DNA of 64,000 nt from Ligula intestinalis (GCA_036362985.1 JAYGXS010000009.1:12881181-12945180), one strand, 5' to 3'. Counted from the first letter of the stretch, positions 33,701 through 47,714 are shown. The notes: generated by a model not told the origin, from the sequence alone. A program made the numbers and translations.

Positions 33701-36700
33701 ACCAAACTAGACTTTAACAATAATTGATAAGGAGGTATATTATATTGCTGAGTCAACAGCATTATTTACCTGAATTCCGGGATCCTTTCTCAAACAGTTC
33801 CAGTTCGGACACACGGCGTTGCAGAATTGGAAAGATTCACTCGCTATGCTATTGCTTTGACTCACCGTGTATCAAATATTACTGCCCCCTGCGTTTTCTA
33901 TTTGATGCCTGAATACCTGTTGACGTCTTCGAGAACGTTTTAGTTCGTGTAGGAGTACGACATGACATTTTTTAGCAATTGGTGTTGGAAGATGTGTTTG
34001 GCTGCCCGGTGTCGACGTCATGGAATGGAAGCGGAAGCTAACGTTAAGACACCTTAACCACGTCTTTTTGACTCTACGATTTACGTAAAAGAAGGCATAA
34101 AACGACCAGCTGGCTTTCCTTGACGTCCTCACCTAATGCAACGACTGAGGTCACTTTAAGTCAATAGTGTTTAGAAATGCGCCTATGGCGTCTCTTTTAC
34201 CAACCCTGACTTGTAGGGCTATCTGAGATCAGCCTAAGTGCTACTTATTGCACTAGGTATGGATAACATTGCAAGTGTTCTGTCCCGGCAGCATGTTCTA
34301 CCAAAATGTGAGAATGCGAACTTTCAGACCATGAAATTACACATTGGAGTCTTCGTATATGTTTCTCCCTAGGGCTAAGCAGACTAACCAAATAGACGGA
34401 TTTGCATATAATGCTAGACAAGGGCCCAACAAAACAATTATTGCCTAAAATGTAGCCATCTACAATGAACATGTCTGTGGCCACATTTTGGGAGGTTTCC
34501 TTTGACAAAACTACGTGCACAAATGATAGGTCGCAAATGAAAATTTCAACTATGAAATGTCAATCAACAATAATGTTTTTTTTACGAGCGATTGCGCTTC
34601 TTTCATCCATCACTATTGCGTGCACCTGTTCACCTGAATTATAATTTATTGGGTTCTTTTTGTCGAAATTCGCTAAAATTTTTGTCAAGAGCGATTGCGG
34701 AGCCCACTGTCTAAGATTGTATATATTAGCTGCTAAGAAAACAACGTATACCAAAAAGAAAAACAAAGCAAGGGAAAATCTCGAAAATGTTTGATTTGCA
34801 CTGGCGTAAGACAGAACGGGACCGCACTAATCATAATTGTCATTCTTCGGACCATGGTCATTGGCACATAACAGAAAAAAATGAATTCAACCCTTCTTTA
34901 AAAATGCTAATCAAGGTCATAAGTAGTTTTTTATTATTTGAAATAATTCCTTAATTCCAAGCACATAGATGAAATTACTAATGACGGTAGAAGGACCTGG
35001 ATATAAGAAATGCAGGACAAATAAGCTTGACATTTGACCTATAGTAAAAGAAACATAGTTGATGTCAGCCGCCTGCAGTCTGGATTAAACAAGCTGTTTT
35101 GCGTACAACACAAGCTATAGACACAAGTTGTAAACTCTTCATCATAGGCCGGAATACCTGTCATTCGCCCCGTTTCTAGGAATTGAAAACTTGGAGTTTC
35201 ATAGGCGGATACATTTACGAAACAGAGGGAAAGGGGAATTCCGGAAACTGAAGGTATAATTTACAATGCCTGTCATAATTGCACATTTCGTCTGATCAAG
35301 GTATATTTTTGAACGAAAGACATACATGAATGGGTTTGGAGAAAGCAAACCAAGGTATGGACGAAAAAGCCAGGCGTACTTCTATTAGTGAAATGCTTGG
35401 CTGCTGCAAAATTTAGTTTTATTAAAAAGCCAAGTAGTTATACGCAGAAAACCCCGTTAAGTGTAACCTCTTCAAATGTGAGCACAGTTGTATTTATAAA
35501 AGTTAATATTGTCAGCATAACCTGTAAGCTTCGGTCGGGAAGTATAAGCCAAATTTAAAATTTTTTTATATAAGGGACGCTTTCTTAGTAAGACTTGTAA
35601 ACTCTTGACGCACAATGCAGGTTTATCGCAAATATGACAGTTGGAAGACTTGGGGTTTATATTAACACTCATTGCTAACAATTCACAAATCGCTTAAGGA
35701 ACTAAATCAGCCTATATTGCTTTCCAACTCATTTCGGTGCCACTATAGCAGCCACACGGTGGCTAATATTCTCAGTGGATGCCATTGCCAGCAATATTAT
35801 GGAAGACGCAAGGACCAGTCCTCCTTGATGAGCAAAGTGTTTTGATCGCTTCCCTTTGCAGCAAAGGGTTATAAATTCTAGTCTCTGATAAAGTACTACT
35901 TTGAAAGACCTATAATCGGCTGATGGGGGCAGATGAGCAAGAAATATTCACTCCAGTCCGCCGGCAACGATACTTCAAAATAAACGACATTAAACAGTGA
36001 TTACACAATTTTTATGGAGGCATTTGTTAATCTGTGCTTTACATCTATATCAAAAACATTTCGATAAAAAGGGTAAACAAGACAAAATTGTATTTTACCA
36101 TACGATGACACCTCTCAAATAAAGAAATTTACTTATTTTAGCGTTTTTGCTATGACACTGTTAGCCTTTAGACTATTGAATCGCATGATATCATATATGT
36201 TAAATAATGGCCCCTTTTGAGCGTCCCTCATCCATATATGCTCATTGTAAACTCTAGTCAGTTTCGTCTCTATCGAACAATTTAATTTATTATTTCCATT
36301 GCACTCTTAAAAACACAACATACAGACAAAAATCCTCTTATGGCGTTTCAAAGGCAGAAAGGGAACACGCAATTTTTAACTGGAACAATTTTAAAATATA
36401 GTAAGATTTTTAAAGTTCAAACAGCTGCAGGCGTTTATCAACACACGTTTCCTTTTTGTTAGAATAACGACAATACGTAAACTTGTGCTCTGTCTGAGTA
36501 CTCAGATGAGCAGTGGAATGTGTAGTATGGTGCGCAGAACAATTTTTTTATGTCGTATTTTTCAAACAGCAGTCTGTAATATTCGGAAAATATTTCGAAG
36601 TCAAAAAAGCAACGAAAAAACTTTTTTCAAGCAATTGGTGGCTTAGAGCTTAATAAGCACCCAATTGCAAATAATTAAATGCAAAAAATGCTAGATGTAA

Positions 36701-39350
36701 AGAAACAGAGAAATAATGGTGGGAAAAGATAACCCATTTTAACCACTAGCAATAAGTACAAGGGTTGGAAAACCTAGAAATTACCGCTGTGATCACGAAC
36801 TCATCTCAAAAATGCTGGTGATGTAACTAGGAACAACAGTCTTACGAACTATAGAGTCCGCCAACATGGGGGCGAAAGCCGTGAAACGTGCCATGATTGT
36901 AAACAGTCCGTTACGTGTTGATATAAGAGAAAACGGTAAACAGATGCTTAGACTATGCCTTCAAGGTGTGTTAGCTGACATATTTGTTTTATTTTACCGC
37001 AAAGACAACGCCTGTGCATAAAGATGTGCTTGATCGAGGAAACCGGCAAGGCCGTCAACATTCCGCAAGAATGGTTAAAAAAATAAAAAGACAAAAAACA
37101 ATTCTGAATTGTGTCTCTGCAGGAAACAATATCCGTATATTTGGAGGCCAGGTGATATGACGGCTGCCAGTTCAAATCCCAGGAGGGCTTTCGTCAAGTG
37201 CAAGAATTGCGTGTTTGGAAATGCAACTGAACAAACTGACACTATGTCTTCCGAAATTTCCATCAATGAAGACCACGGTGTACTGTCTATCAAAAGGGGC
37301 TTCTAAAGTAAAAACAAAGTTAAGGGCACAAAAATACAATGGTCAGAGATAAGGCAAAGAGCTCATAAAACGACTATGCAGGAATTAAGAGTCGCAAACG
37401 TGCAGTCTGCTTGAGTGATGCTAGATTTAAAAAGGGTAATATGTTTAAAAAAATTGCCTAAGGCAATTTATTTTTATATACCGGAAGTGGTTACCTTTTA
37501 TTGTAAAATCATGAAAATAAATTAAATGTATTGCTTTAATTGATACCAATTTTTTACTACTCCGAATCTTGGGAAATATGAAGAAATTTTAATTTTTCTA
37601 AAGAAACACCTAATATTTTTCATGCTTTTTTAAGAACTTTATATGCCTAATTATGTTTATTATTATTTACAAGTTTTCGTAGTTGTGTTCACGCCGGTAT
37701 TCGAGTAATGATCAAAGTTTTACAAACGTTGCTTTTTTTATGCAGGATTCTGCATTATAAATGCGAGAAAATTTAATCAGAAATGCTATTAAATGGCTTA
37801 TGAGAAACTTGGCATCCTATCAGAAGCATGGTCGCATGTTTCTTATCTTAGACGTGTGTTTTTTCGTATTTGCTGTTTGCAAAATATTCTAATCATCCGG
37901 ATGTTTATTGGTACAAACATGTGTAATACCTTTACATCCTTATTTGAAATAATACTTTATTATTTTACCCCTTTTTCTACAAAGCTCCAACACACTATTG
38001 CTTTTTGTATTGAGATTAATTACGCTAAATACCGGCAGTCGATAACATAGGCTGTAAATTTATTAATGCCCATTTAAATACTGTGATGACCAACCCAATC
38101 TTTAACCTATCGTTAGCAAGTATTAATCACTAATAATTCGCTTTCTATGTTTAACAGCTAAATGGATATTTTCATTAACTTTATTTCACGCCATAGTGAG
38201 CGTGTTCATAGAAAGATTATACGGAGCTTATCATTATATTCATGGTGTACCTATATTTATTCTCTGGATAACACCACCCCCTTCTGCGTTTGCATAAAAA
38301 ATACGCATAGGCTCATTTTTTAAAATACGACGGAGAAGAACATTTTACAATACACTACTTCAACATATTTGCCTAGCTGATAACGTGAAAAGAATAAACA
38401 GGGACGACCGATACACGCAGTTTAATGTTTCCCATTAAAAACAGCACAGATTAATTCAGACACTAGTGCGCACTCATACAAAAAGCGGATGACGGTGTGC
38501 GGTCTGTGACTAATTACTCGAATTAATGATTATTTTTGGAACAACGGACAGGAGGCTTGCCCGCAGCTTATGAAAAGAGCAACTTATTCTGCATATTATA
38601 TTGCTTACCTAATTAGTTATTTTTAAAAAAGAGAAATCACACAGTTGCTGACAAATGACGGTCAGTAGGAAAACATGTCTTTTCTCACAGTCATATCGGT
38701 CTTTTCCAAATTTACCCACTAAAGAAGGATTACAGTTAGCAAAACCTCAGCTTTGTTGCTAATTTCGAGATAATTCCATTATTTAAGGATCTAAATCATT
38801 TATTGGAATAAAGCTCTGAACAACGAAATTCCCTTGAGACGGAATATTGCCATCAGTCTATGGACTACGAACATTTCCTTGTGATTTTGCATTTCATTAC
38901 AAATTGATCAGCATGAAAAAACAACTGGATATGGGTTCGGAATATTAAATTGGCGCAGTCTTTTGCATTGCATTAACATGATACTGGTAGAAAATGAACC
39001 CGCTCAACACTTCGCTGCAGTTTGACGCATATGAGAAGGTGTGGCTCATCAGGCGGGGTCCCTAGGCACTCGCTGTGTGTGTTAAGTACGTACATAAGTT
39101 TTAAATTTTTCCTCTTATAAATTCGTTAGAAGAGGGATAAGTATATTTAAGGGTCCACAGTTAACTTAACGCAATGATGCCACTGTGGACTAAACACCAA
39201 TGTACAGTTTTCCCCGTTGATGGTGCAATAATGGCAAGTCTGCATGAAAAATGGTCAAGCTCGCAATGCATTCACCTAACGGCCCACAAGTAATACTGCA
39301 TGAAAGCTTCAATAAATCCTTAAAAGGAGGCATATTTTGATACATAAAGT
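33700..39350. other. Long intergenic stretch, nothing recognised
   Basis: Short frames at 33,872-34,132 and 34,245-34,520 (minus) lack motifs. A B-box-like GTTCAAATCC at 37,170-37,179 has no clear A box upstream, so a SINE remnant is possible but not supported. I see nothing else. Confidence 0.5.
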
Positions 39351-39399
39351 ACCATTTATTATCTAAGAACTAATATGTTGTTCCAAAAACCATCAAATC

Positions 39400-40405
39400 C
39401 AAAAAAGGCAGTAAGTCAGGTTGGGGATAAAAAGTTGTTATATAAGTGACAAAAGTGTAAGAAAATAGAATGAAATGACAAAATAAGGAAAAATAATCAA
39501 AAGATAACAGACTTAGATTTTTTGAGCGTTCTATAGCGTTTATAAGAACAGTCATGTGGGAGGACTTAGATAAGATTGTGTTATTAATTGTGGTTTGGTC
39601 TTAATAATTATCCAGATCGAAAGCCAATTTATTTTCCATTGAAAGGTATGTTGGAGGCTTGTACCAGTTTTTCTTGATAAAGGCGAATATTTTTTAAAAA
39701 TTGGACTGAGGTCGGACTATTGGTTGGGATGAAAATTGTTCAAAGACCACATGCAGAAATGCTGGTTGTAGTCTTGAAGAATAAGATAATAGTCTTAAGG
39801 TTAATTATAATCATACCACCCTTGAAAGGTGAGCAGAGGCATTGTCTTGTAATATAAGAGCATCCATTCGGTTCCTGTGAATGTCATTAAAACTAAATAC
39901 ATATTTGAAATTGTTGCCATAGATAGAACTGTTAATGTTCTCTTTTGTCGACCACCAGATTGGTCGCTCACCGAACTTGATCGCCATCCACACCATGAGG
40001 CATCGATACTTCTTAAATGTTGATATCGTAGCAGTCAAGTCTTTAAAAAAGTTCTTTCCGCATTTGACCGTATGGGCCGAACTTGTGAACTTGCCTTAGT
40101 ACAGTAATTCATGACAAAAGGAAATTTTTATTCCAAAAACCTCTGCGGCTAATGTATTCCTGTGCAAAAAGGAAACGTTCCTTAATATGTTTCCTACTTA
40201 AATATGGCTACACCGTAGCCATCCTCTGATGAATATCAAGTTCCTGCATTATTTTACTTACTAGGGTCTGAGAAAAAATTGACAAATGGTCCCTGTTAAT
40301 AACGGGAACGGACATTTAATGATAGAATTTTAACGTTTGATGAATAAAAACGTCATTCTGCTTTGTTGTAGAGCGTTTTACTACAGAATTTTTCTTTCTA
40401 GGCAT
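39400..40405 (-). pseudogene. Tc1/mariner-type transposase pseudogene
   Basis: Cut-and-paste DNA transposase relic. From an ATG at 40,403-40,405 the minus strand reads MPRKKNSVVKRSTTKQND, then QTLVSKIMQELDIHQRMATV (helix-turn-helix region), LSRKHIKERFLFAQEYI, and a stop where the first catalytic Asp motif (FSDE) is expected. FGPYGQMRKELF follows. After a frame change comes YRCLMVWMAIKFGERPIWW, and ILQDNASAHLSR (second catalytic Asp, usually QQDNAPAHTSR) near 39,830. The DxE/D end below 39,800 is too broken to place. The length to about 39,400 fits a ~340-residue family member. No terminal inverted repeats were identified. Confidence 0.78.
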
Positions 40406-40409
40406 TGTT

Positions 40410-41145
40410 TTATAATAAATAATTCAGGATACTATGGCCTTGCATACATCCAAAATACAGGCTAATTAATTTCGCGCCAGGACTTTGGCTGCCATTTTTC
40501 GTAAGCGGACAAAATCATCTTCAAATCGATAAGTGTCCGACATCATGCATGCACAGCCCAATGCAAAAAATACATATACCGGTACTTTCCGTTTCCATAT
40601 CAAGCTGATGCGAATAGTTATCGCTGCTGTAAAACAACCTTTTCATTCTAATTCATAACTGACTTTTGTGTCACAAAACTAAACAAAATAGCAGAAAAAA
40701 TATTAAAAACTGGCATTTTTCCTTATTTCCGAAAATAAATCGTATTCCTTAAACCTAAACTCACTTCCATCTGAACAATTTCGGACAACATTTTCTGTTT
40801 CTATCAGAGATATGTTCCATTCATTTTCCATCACTTTGGAGTTCCTCCATAATATAATAGAAATTAATCAAAAGTTTGGTTCTGTCACACGTGATAGCAT
40901 AAGAAATTCCCCTTATATGAGACTACTCTCATTGTCGGGAAAATAAATTTCCATTCCTCATCATTAACCTTATTTAATCGCTGATTTTCCTATTGAAAAA
41001 GCTATTACAGAATTGAATGAACGCAAGTAATCACAAAAGTGTTTTCAAATATATGCTAAAGTATTCAGCCAAATTTCTTATTAGCGTTGCATGGTATTCG
41101 GCGACTTCTACACACTGTATTCAGTTGAAATTATTGTAGAAAAAG
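40410..41145. other. Intergenic stretch beside the transposase relic
   Basis: Probably includes the 5' end of the Tc1/mariner copy, but I could not pair terminal inverted repeats across it. No gene is seen. Confidence 0.4.
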
Positions 41146-41147
41146 TC

Positions 41148-41350
41148 GCGGCGTTGCTGGAAGTCAAACTGACACTTCAGGGAGTGCTCTTGCGCAGCCA
41201 GCACTCAACCACTGAGCTACAGCCCCCATTGCGCGCCGTCAATTCAAACGTACTTGGATCAATTTTACCCGTCCAAGTTAGCGCAAATACAGAATACACC
41301 GTTATGAAGCAACAAGTTCCCTGCAGAGGCAAGATTTCCAAAGCAATCTT
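41148..41350 (-). mobile_element. tRNA-like SINE with clear A box
   Basis: On the minus strand the head reads GGGGGCTGTAGCTCAGTGG, then TTGAGTGCTGGCTGCGCAAG and AGCACTCCCTG. The TAGCTCAGTGGTTGAGTGC run is a near-perfect tRNA D-arm/A box, and GAGTGCT/AGCACTC can form an anticodon-like stem. The plus-strand flank to the right (acttggatcaattttacccg, then ttccaaagcaatctt) corresponds in order to the flank of the 47.5 kb SINE family. The T arm is poorly preserved. Confidence 0.58.
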
Positions 41351-41711
41351 GTAGACTGCACCAAAATTATAACTTGGTGCACTTAAATGTAAGAGAGACA
41401 CTGGTTATCTTGTTAAATTCAGTTCACCCAAATTTAAATGATTTGTGGCTTTAGTGCAAGTCGAGCCTACACAGCAGAAAAAGATTTTGCGCAACCAACG
41501 CTCCAAAAATCAGTTATGAGGTTCTCCTTGAGCCGTGAATAGAAATCATAAACTACTCTAACTTTAGATGAACACACACTCTATCATGTTAGCATGCATC
41601 ATAATAGTTGCAGGAGATCGTCGCTAGTGAAGAGGCGATGTTTCTGATCACAGCTCAGAAAAAGAAGTGATCAATGGATTAAGAGGTGCATTGTCCTGGC
41701 GTTTAAAATTT

Positions 41712-41905
41712 CCTCGGGAATCCTTAATAATAGGTTATAGTAGAACGGTCTGAGACATGCGCAGATAAGGGTGATACATTCGCAGATTGGATAGTATTTA
41801 CAGTTTGTAGCGGTCACCCTTATGCGTACTGTAATTGTCAAGTCCTTTGGCCACCACTGGAGGTTTGTATTGGTGCGGTGATGGCTCATTTATTACCACA
41901 TCGTC
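41712..41905 (-). repeat. Unidentified repeat, left inverted copy
   Basis: Its reverse complement aligns with 42,293-42,470: aatgagcca, accgca/atcgca, cca(g/g)tggtgg, agtacgcata, gcgcatgt(c/t)tcaga, ctacta/tacaataacct, aaggattcc(c/t)gagg. Both copies keep a related peptide frame starting MSHHR and containing VRIRV. Function and family are unknown. Confidence 0.65.
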
Positions 41906-42292
41906 CTTGTACACCGTACTGGAATGCCAAATCATTGCGTTTGTTCATGGACTGGAGGTAAGAGAACCATAACTCGAGCAGGTCATGGTTCACGCAATTG
42001 TCATGTCTTGCGAGGATTCCGGCCTTTCAAATTAAAAAATATGGCCGGGTCCCGTCCAGTGAGCAACAACCTAGGAGTTGGCAGAAAAGGTGACAACCGC
42101 GTGGGCTGCGAGCTGCTGGAGTCATGGTTCCATGGCGCCAGTCCCTCAATAAGCACAACGATTTGGCCTTTAAATATGGCGTGCTGCGAAATTTACTCAG
42201 CAAGATAATCGGTCATGTGGGAAGGACCGGACGCAGCAACAACTCTGATGACAGAAGGCATATGCTTCGCGCATCCGACGCGGATAAGAACG

Positions 42293-42470
42293 CTGTGGCA
42301 ATTAATGAGCCACCATCGCATCAATTCAGACATCCAGCGGTGGCTAAAGGAACTGTCAAATATAGTACGCATACGGGTGTCCTTAATAATTATAAATAGC
42401 GTGCTATCTACGCATGTTTCAGACTTTTCTACAATAACCTATGTTTCAAGGATTCCTGAGGGAACACGAA
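42293..42470 (+). repeat. Unidentified repeat, right inverted copy
   Basis: Partner of 41,712-41,905 in opposite orientation, separated by about 390 bases. Identity by eye is roughly three quarters. The sequence between them is more GC-rich than the flanks and may belong to the same element. Confidence 0.65.
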
Positions 42471-42506
42471 TCATTTGAATAATCAACATCATGTTCCAGT
42501 GATTGC

Positions 42507-42535
42507 TTCTTCTTGTTCTTGTTCTTGTTCTTCTT
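42507..42535 (+). repeat. TTCTTG/TTC microsatellite
   Basis: Short repeats of ttcttg and ttc directly after the right copy of the inverted repeat. It may be the element's tail. Confidence 0.75.
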
Positions 42536-42539
42536 GATA

Positions 42540-45500
42540 GTAAATAAGTTTCTGTAGCTTTTAAGCTCAGACGTTAACTGTGGCTTTGGTTGAACAAACT
42601 GTACTGTACACTGATTTTCACTTTATATTTTGGTTTAATGGTGCGATTGAATTTAAGCAATTCTTTTTCATTTACTAATTTTGAAACTGTAATTCACAGT
42701 TACTCAGGCTGTTTTCATATCTTAATCTCTTGTCTGAATCGCACACTAGTCATATGGCTATCCTAGTCATGCCAAGCCATGGAAAAGTTCGCTCATTTTA
42801 ATTTGAGCAGTTTGATGGACAGCTCAGGCATTGGTTACTGCACGTTCTCTTTTTCCGAAAGTGTGCAGCTAATACAGGCGAAAATTCGAGGTCAATGAGG
42901 TTAATAAGAAGAAATAAATACGAACAGCTTTGGGTTAAACTTTAATCACCTGACAATTTGGACCCCAATTCGAACCTGCATATCATGCTGTCGCTGAAAG
43001 TGGCTTCCACTTGGAAGTAAAAAGGTCGGGCACATGAATATATTGTCCAAGCCAGCACGTCTGATAATCCTTAGAATGCAGACCGTCTTCTGATTGCTTA
43101 ATCGAAATCTAACCCTATCTTATTGGATTTTAAGTCTATACCTCTGTTTTTCTGTATAAAAGCATGGCTATTTGTAATTAACAATGAAACTATGAATACC
43201 TAAAGACTTCGACTGCAAAAATTGATAAAAAAATGTAGAACCGAGCATGGGAAAATCTACCTGCATTATGCTCTGTGTAGGGTACTCCATTTGAAATACA
43301 CTTGCAGATCTTCATAACAAAACCATACACATTTAACCGAGGAAACTTTTTTGTCAAATCAGGTGCCTTTAAGTGCGATAACGATCCTCACTCAACATCT
43401 TGGATCAATATGTGTTCAGTCGCAAGAAATTTATATGTGCCCTTCAATTTGCGTTGCTAACCTTACATGAATTGGCGTCCAGATGAATGTACAGCGCACA
43501 GTGACCAACAAAATCTGTGAGTGTAAATACCGTAGATATAAAGTTACAGGGTAACAATGCACGTAGATTTATGCTTGAGAAATGCGCTGAGATTGCAGCT
43601 GTCATTTTTACGTGCATTTTGTGCAAAAGAGTACTGCTTTTTGTTATGATTTCCATGTAAGAACTTGAAGTAGTCCGATTAGGAAACTTATTTCTTACAT
43701 TATTCGTTGTCAGTTGTTTACAATAATAGAGTCTGAAATGAGAGTTCACACGTCAGAAAAACAGAATCTGTGGACAAGTGCGTTCAGGGCGTTCAAAAGT
43801 TCACTGGTATAGTGTCCATTCCTATCAGGGTCTGAGGGATGGTTGAAAATGAAACGAAGGAAGGCACCTGCCAATGAGCTGATCGCTGAGCGTTGTCGCT
43901 TTTACGTGATGTAGTAGGTGTGCACATGTATGTTTACTCCGTGTTCGGCCAGGGGAGCTCTAAGACCTGTGTAACACCTTTAATGTGTTCAACGTTTCCT
44001 CAAGTCACCACACGTCCACGACTCTGCTATTCAAAATATCTGCTAGCCTTTGCATTTGGAGTGTTTTGTCGGCGCTGTGTGGATTTATCGGAAGGATTTT
44101 TAAAGTTTGTGTCATAAACACCTTCACATATATGAGTCCACATTACAGCTTTCAAAAATAATATGTTTTACCACAAAAGGCATTTATACAGGTGCTCGTG
44201 CTCTGCGGCCAAATATAAAGTTGCAGCGTAGTTTTTAATCTCCCAACACTACAAAACCAGCTTCGGTTCAGAGACATGCAAGTACTGTATAATATCTCCA
44301 TCTTCATCGTTTATTCCCTGAGCCCCTGATTGGACCCTAAATGTGTTTTAACCAAAAAACCCTTTTCCATACTTAATGTTTATTAGATTTGTTAAGCTTG
44401 GGCTACTGTATTCTTTCTTCTGATTTTATAAATGACCGACAGAAAAAAAAATGTAAAACGTACGCTCGTGAACATTTTTATACGTTATTTGGACCTTCGA
44501 TTTTGCGTAAAAGCAAACGCAATTCTCTCTACAGTTTCAAGGGATGCATGCTTCTGCGAACGTACTCTTAAATAACATGCCCTGTAATATGTTCCAGGGA
44601 AATTAAGTCAGATTTACACTTCACATTAAACTTAGTCATATAGTGGACATATCAACTATGGAAAAGCTTAGGTTCGGATGAAATATTATTAACAGTGAAA
44701 AAGATAGCTTTGGTGTTAAGTATAGAGACAGAGTATGGAGAGAAGTGTGTATACGTATTGCCGTAATTTAATCTATTAAGAACCATAATACGCAGGTTTA
44801 TCCCATTTACGTCTCTTTTTGATTGCTATAAGCGAAGATAAACATTAGACATTGATGTAAAAAATGGGAATTTTCAGCATTTTGGAGCATCAGACGTGAG
44901 TTCGGCTGTACAAGGAATTATAAATTTTATCGGAGCCATTTAAGGTTTATGTACTGCTCCAGTAACACTTACAGTAAGCCTGCTGAATGTCTACCATAGG
45001 CCGCTAAACATTAGAAAAAAGGGCACTGACTATTAGAAAAGGCATTTCGCACACATTCAGAAAAATTTGCGAGCATTATTTCCCTGCCTTGTTTACTTTA
45101 CCGGGCTGTTCAGCTTATGTAATAACTAATTTAGCTGACATTCAAAAAAACTGAATGGCTAAAGGTGGTTATTCTGGGAAAGTTCAGAATCGTGTCAGAT
45201 TGTATGCAAAGCAGTAAGATTGCGCAGGATATTTTTAATATTAAAGCTGTCTTACCTCATGATTCCCAAGGGAAATGCCTGACAAATTATTATACTGACC
45301 AGAATTTCCGCCCAAAATAGCAAGGCACTGCGTGCAAAAACCTATAAATTAGTAAATGTGTCCGGAGGCTGTACTGGTTTGCACTAGAAACCCAATTTTT
45401 GTCTACTGGGAAGCTCGTATACAGTTCAAAGGCACGCCGATTATTTTTCAGGCTTTGGACGCGAATCACTGCTGGTCTTTAGGGGGATTAAGATAGTTGA

Positions 45501-47395
45501 AGGCTGCTCAGATCCAAAGTTACGTATGGTTTGATTACACAAACGCCTCACTCGTTTTTGTGAAAAAAACACCTCTTTTTATTATGCATTGATGTTTACA
45601 AAGTAATTGTCCAACGAATATTACACTACGACGGATGAACTACAATTAAAACTTACTTTTAGGAATATATCCACCACATCACTTCGATGTGCTCTCTACT
45701 AGAAACTGTTGAGTACCTCCGTGAAAATCTAATAATATTGCAGAGGGTATCATTTGGAATAAAAACGGAGCCGTGTCAGTAAACTCTAGCGGAAATCGGA
45801 CTTAATGATTCAAAATGTTTGGGCCACAAAGAAGGTTTGTTGAGCAATTAATCATTTCGTATAGCATCATGAACCTTTGAACGTTTACGAAAGTCCATCG
45901 CAGTGATAAGAAATGTCAACAAGAAGAGGGTTACTTTTAATGTGTACATCAAACAACTAACAAGGTCATACGTCGTGCGAGGTAAGAAACAGAGATAGAT
46001 AGGGCGGTAATGGGGTGATGATAATTATAGGGATTTACTTTAACTTACTGTGATAGCAAGCTTCAGCATCGCATCAAAATACACGAGCACAAGTTAGACA
46101 CGTTACGAGTCTGCCAAATATCCCAAGTTCCAGCTCACACCTATAAAACATCTCCATGATTTAATTTTTCCGGCCGTCAAAGTACACGCCCACGTCGGAC
46201 CAAAGACGAGCTGGAAATTGGTCGAAGCCTGGTTCGTCGAAGGCAGCTCAATCAACTAATGTATCGAATTGGCGCTGGCGTTCAGGGCCTCGTGCAATCA
46301 CGTGCAATCACGCCTTAACATGCTACATAATTGTCCATTGCCGCTGCTGGCGTCCTGATAAATGTTGCCATGTCTGCCTGTCTCTTACCTTTTGCGTCTA
46401 TAATTGCCAACACCACTTCCTGCCTTCTCATTGCCGTTTCTTACTCCACAGGTGGTTGGTGTACAAACATTATACTTGACCCTCATTCTGTTGTTGTTTC
46501 TTAAATCTGGCGGTATACACCGGCAGAATTTTGAGAGCTCAGGATGTTAAAAAAATGATCTACTGCTCAACAATCCTTCTTCTTTATCTAATCAATTACC
46601 CAGAAATGGAAAAGATTCATTCATTCGGTAAGCATATTATCTTAGTAATTGATGATTGGTCTAGTACAATTTAATGAATAGTGAAAATCATACAGTTGGA
46701 CAAGCGAAACAAGTTTCTGATGCTTACGCATCATCGTTTTCGTGCCACGTGCTTGGGGAATTTAGCGTGTGGAGGTCATTGCCCTGGTGAAGTGAAAAGG
46801 GTGCAAATAATCATACCATAGTTTAGTTTACGTTATAGGTTGACTACTTGGAGTAAAAATTACTAATATTTGCATGAAATGAACAAATACCACCAGGGAG
46901 TGGGAGCGCTCACTAATCGTCACCTGGCAACGGTGCTGGCCAGGGAAGTGGAAGTGATTGCACTACCTTCTTCTGAGAACACAGTACTGGATTTTATAGC
47001 CGTGTAGTTACTACCTCTTCTGTTGATGGCATTCGTTTGCAAAGGTCCTTGGAAAAGTTGGATATTGCCTGGTACAAAAAATAATCGCCTCCATTAGAAT
47101 CAATCTGGTGATACTTACTGACAAGATGTGCGACATTATAACTGACCATCGGTCTTTTTTACCTTTACTTAGCCAGGTCAGGATGTGTTCAAGCAGAGTT
47201 TGAAAAAAACCGCTGTCCACCAAAGATTATAAGCAAAGAAAACGCAAAAATTATTCCGAACGAATGATCGAAGGCGTCCGTTCACTTTACTGAATTTTTT
47301 ACATTTTTATGGATAAAATCGCTAAAATTAAACAATCTCAAGAGTATTTGCTTAAATAACTACATATGATCGCTGTAATAATCAGTTTTTAAGTT
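42540..47395. other. Long intergenic stretch, nothing recognised
   Basis: Short frames only. The interval 46,140-46,480 is somewhat richer in G and C and includes a small tandem duplication of cgtgcaatca near 46,290-46,310. No coding motif was found. Confidence 0.5.
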
Positions 47396-47446
47396 GCTTT
47401 GGCAGATTTGCTTAATTTGAGTTGACCCAAATGTGAAAAAATCTAG

Positions 47447-47524
47447 GCGTTTGGCGGGATTTAAGCCGCGCATCAGAAAAAGCCTTTGCCGGAGGCTAAT
47501 GCTCTACCACTAAGCTACAAACGG
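47447..47524 (-). mobile_element. tRNA-like SINE head, inverted copy
   Basis: Minus-strand cloverleaf-like unit. The acceptor-like end CAAACGC is kept on one side, with a one-base change on the other. D arm is TAGCTTAGTGGTAGAGC, the anticodon-like stem AGCCT/AGGCT encloses a seven-base loop, and the T arm GCGGCTTAAATCCCGC has one substitution in the B box. It is part of the inverted SINE pair. Confidence 0.7.
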
Positions 47525-47714
47525 CCACTTCACGCCATGTGTTTAATCACACGTGGATCGATATTGCCCGCTCAACTTTTCGCTCATATGGAATCCACCA
47601 ATACGGGAGCAAGTTGACTGCCCAAACAGGATTTCCTAAGCAATCATCTAGAATCCACCAGAAGTTGAGTGGGTAATATCGATCCAAGTGTGATTAAACT
47701 TAGGCGTGAAGCGG

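Noticed and set aside
33872..34132. 86-codon minus-strand frame rich in Arg/Lys/His
   Set aside because: Starts after a tcaaggaaagcc stretch that briefly resembles the PLE FLDV region, but following residues do not match any PLE copy.
37140..37200. GTTCAAATCC B-box-like site
   Set aside because: No convincing A box and no cloverleaf. Kept as a possible SINE scrap only.
39040..39065. Minus-strand CTGATGA near 39,050
   Set aside because: No GAAA box at a usable distance.
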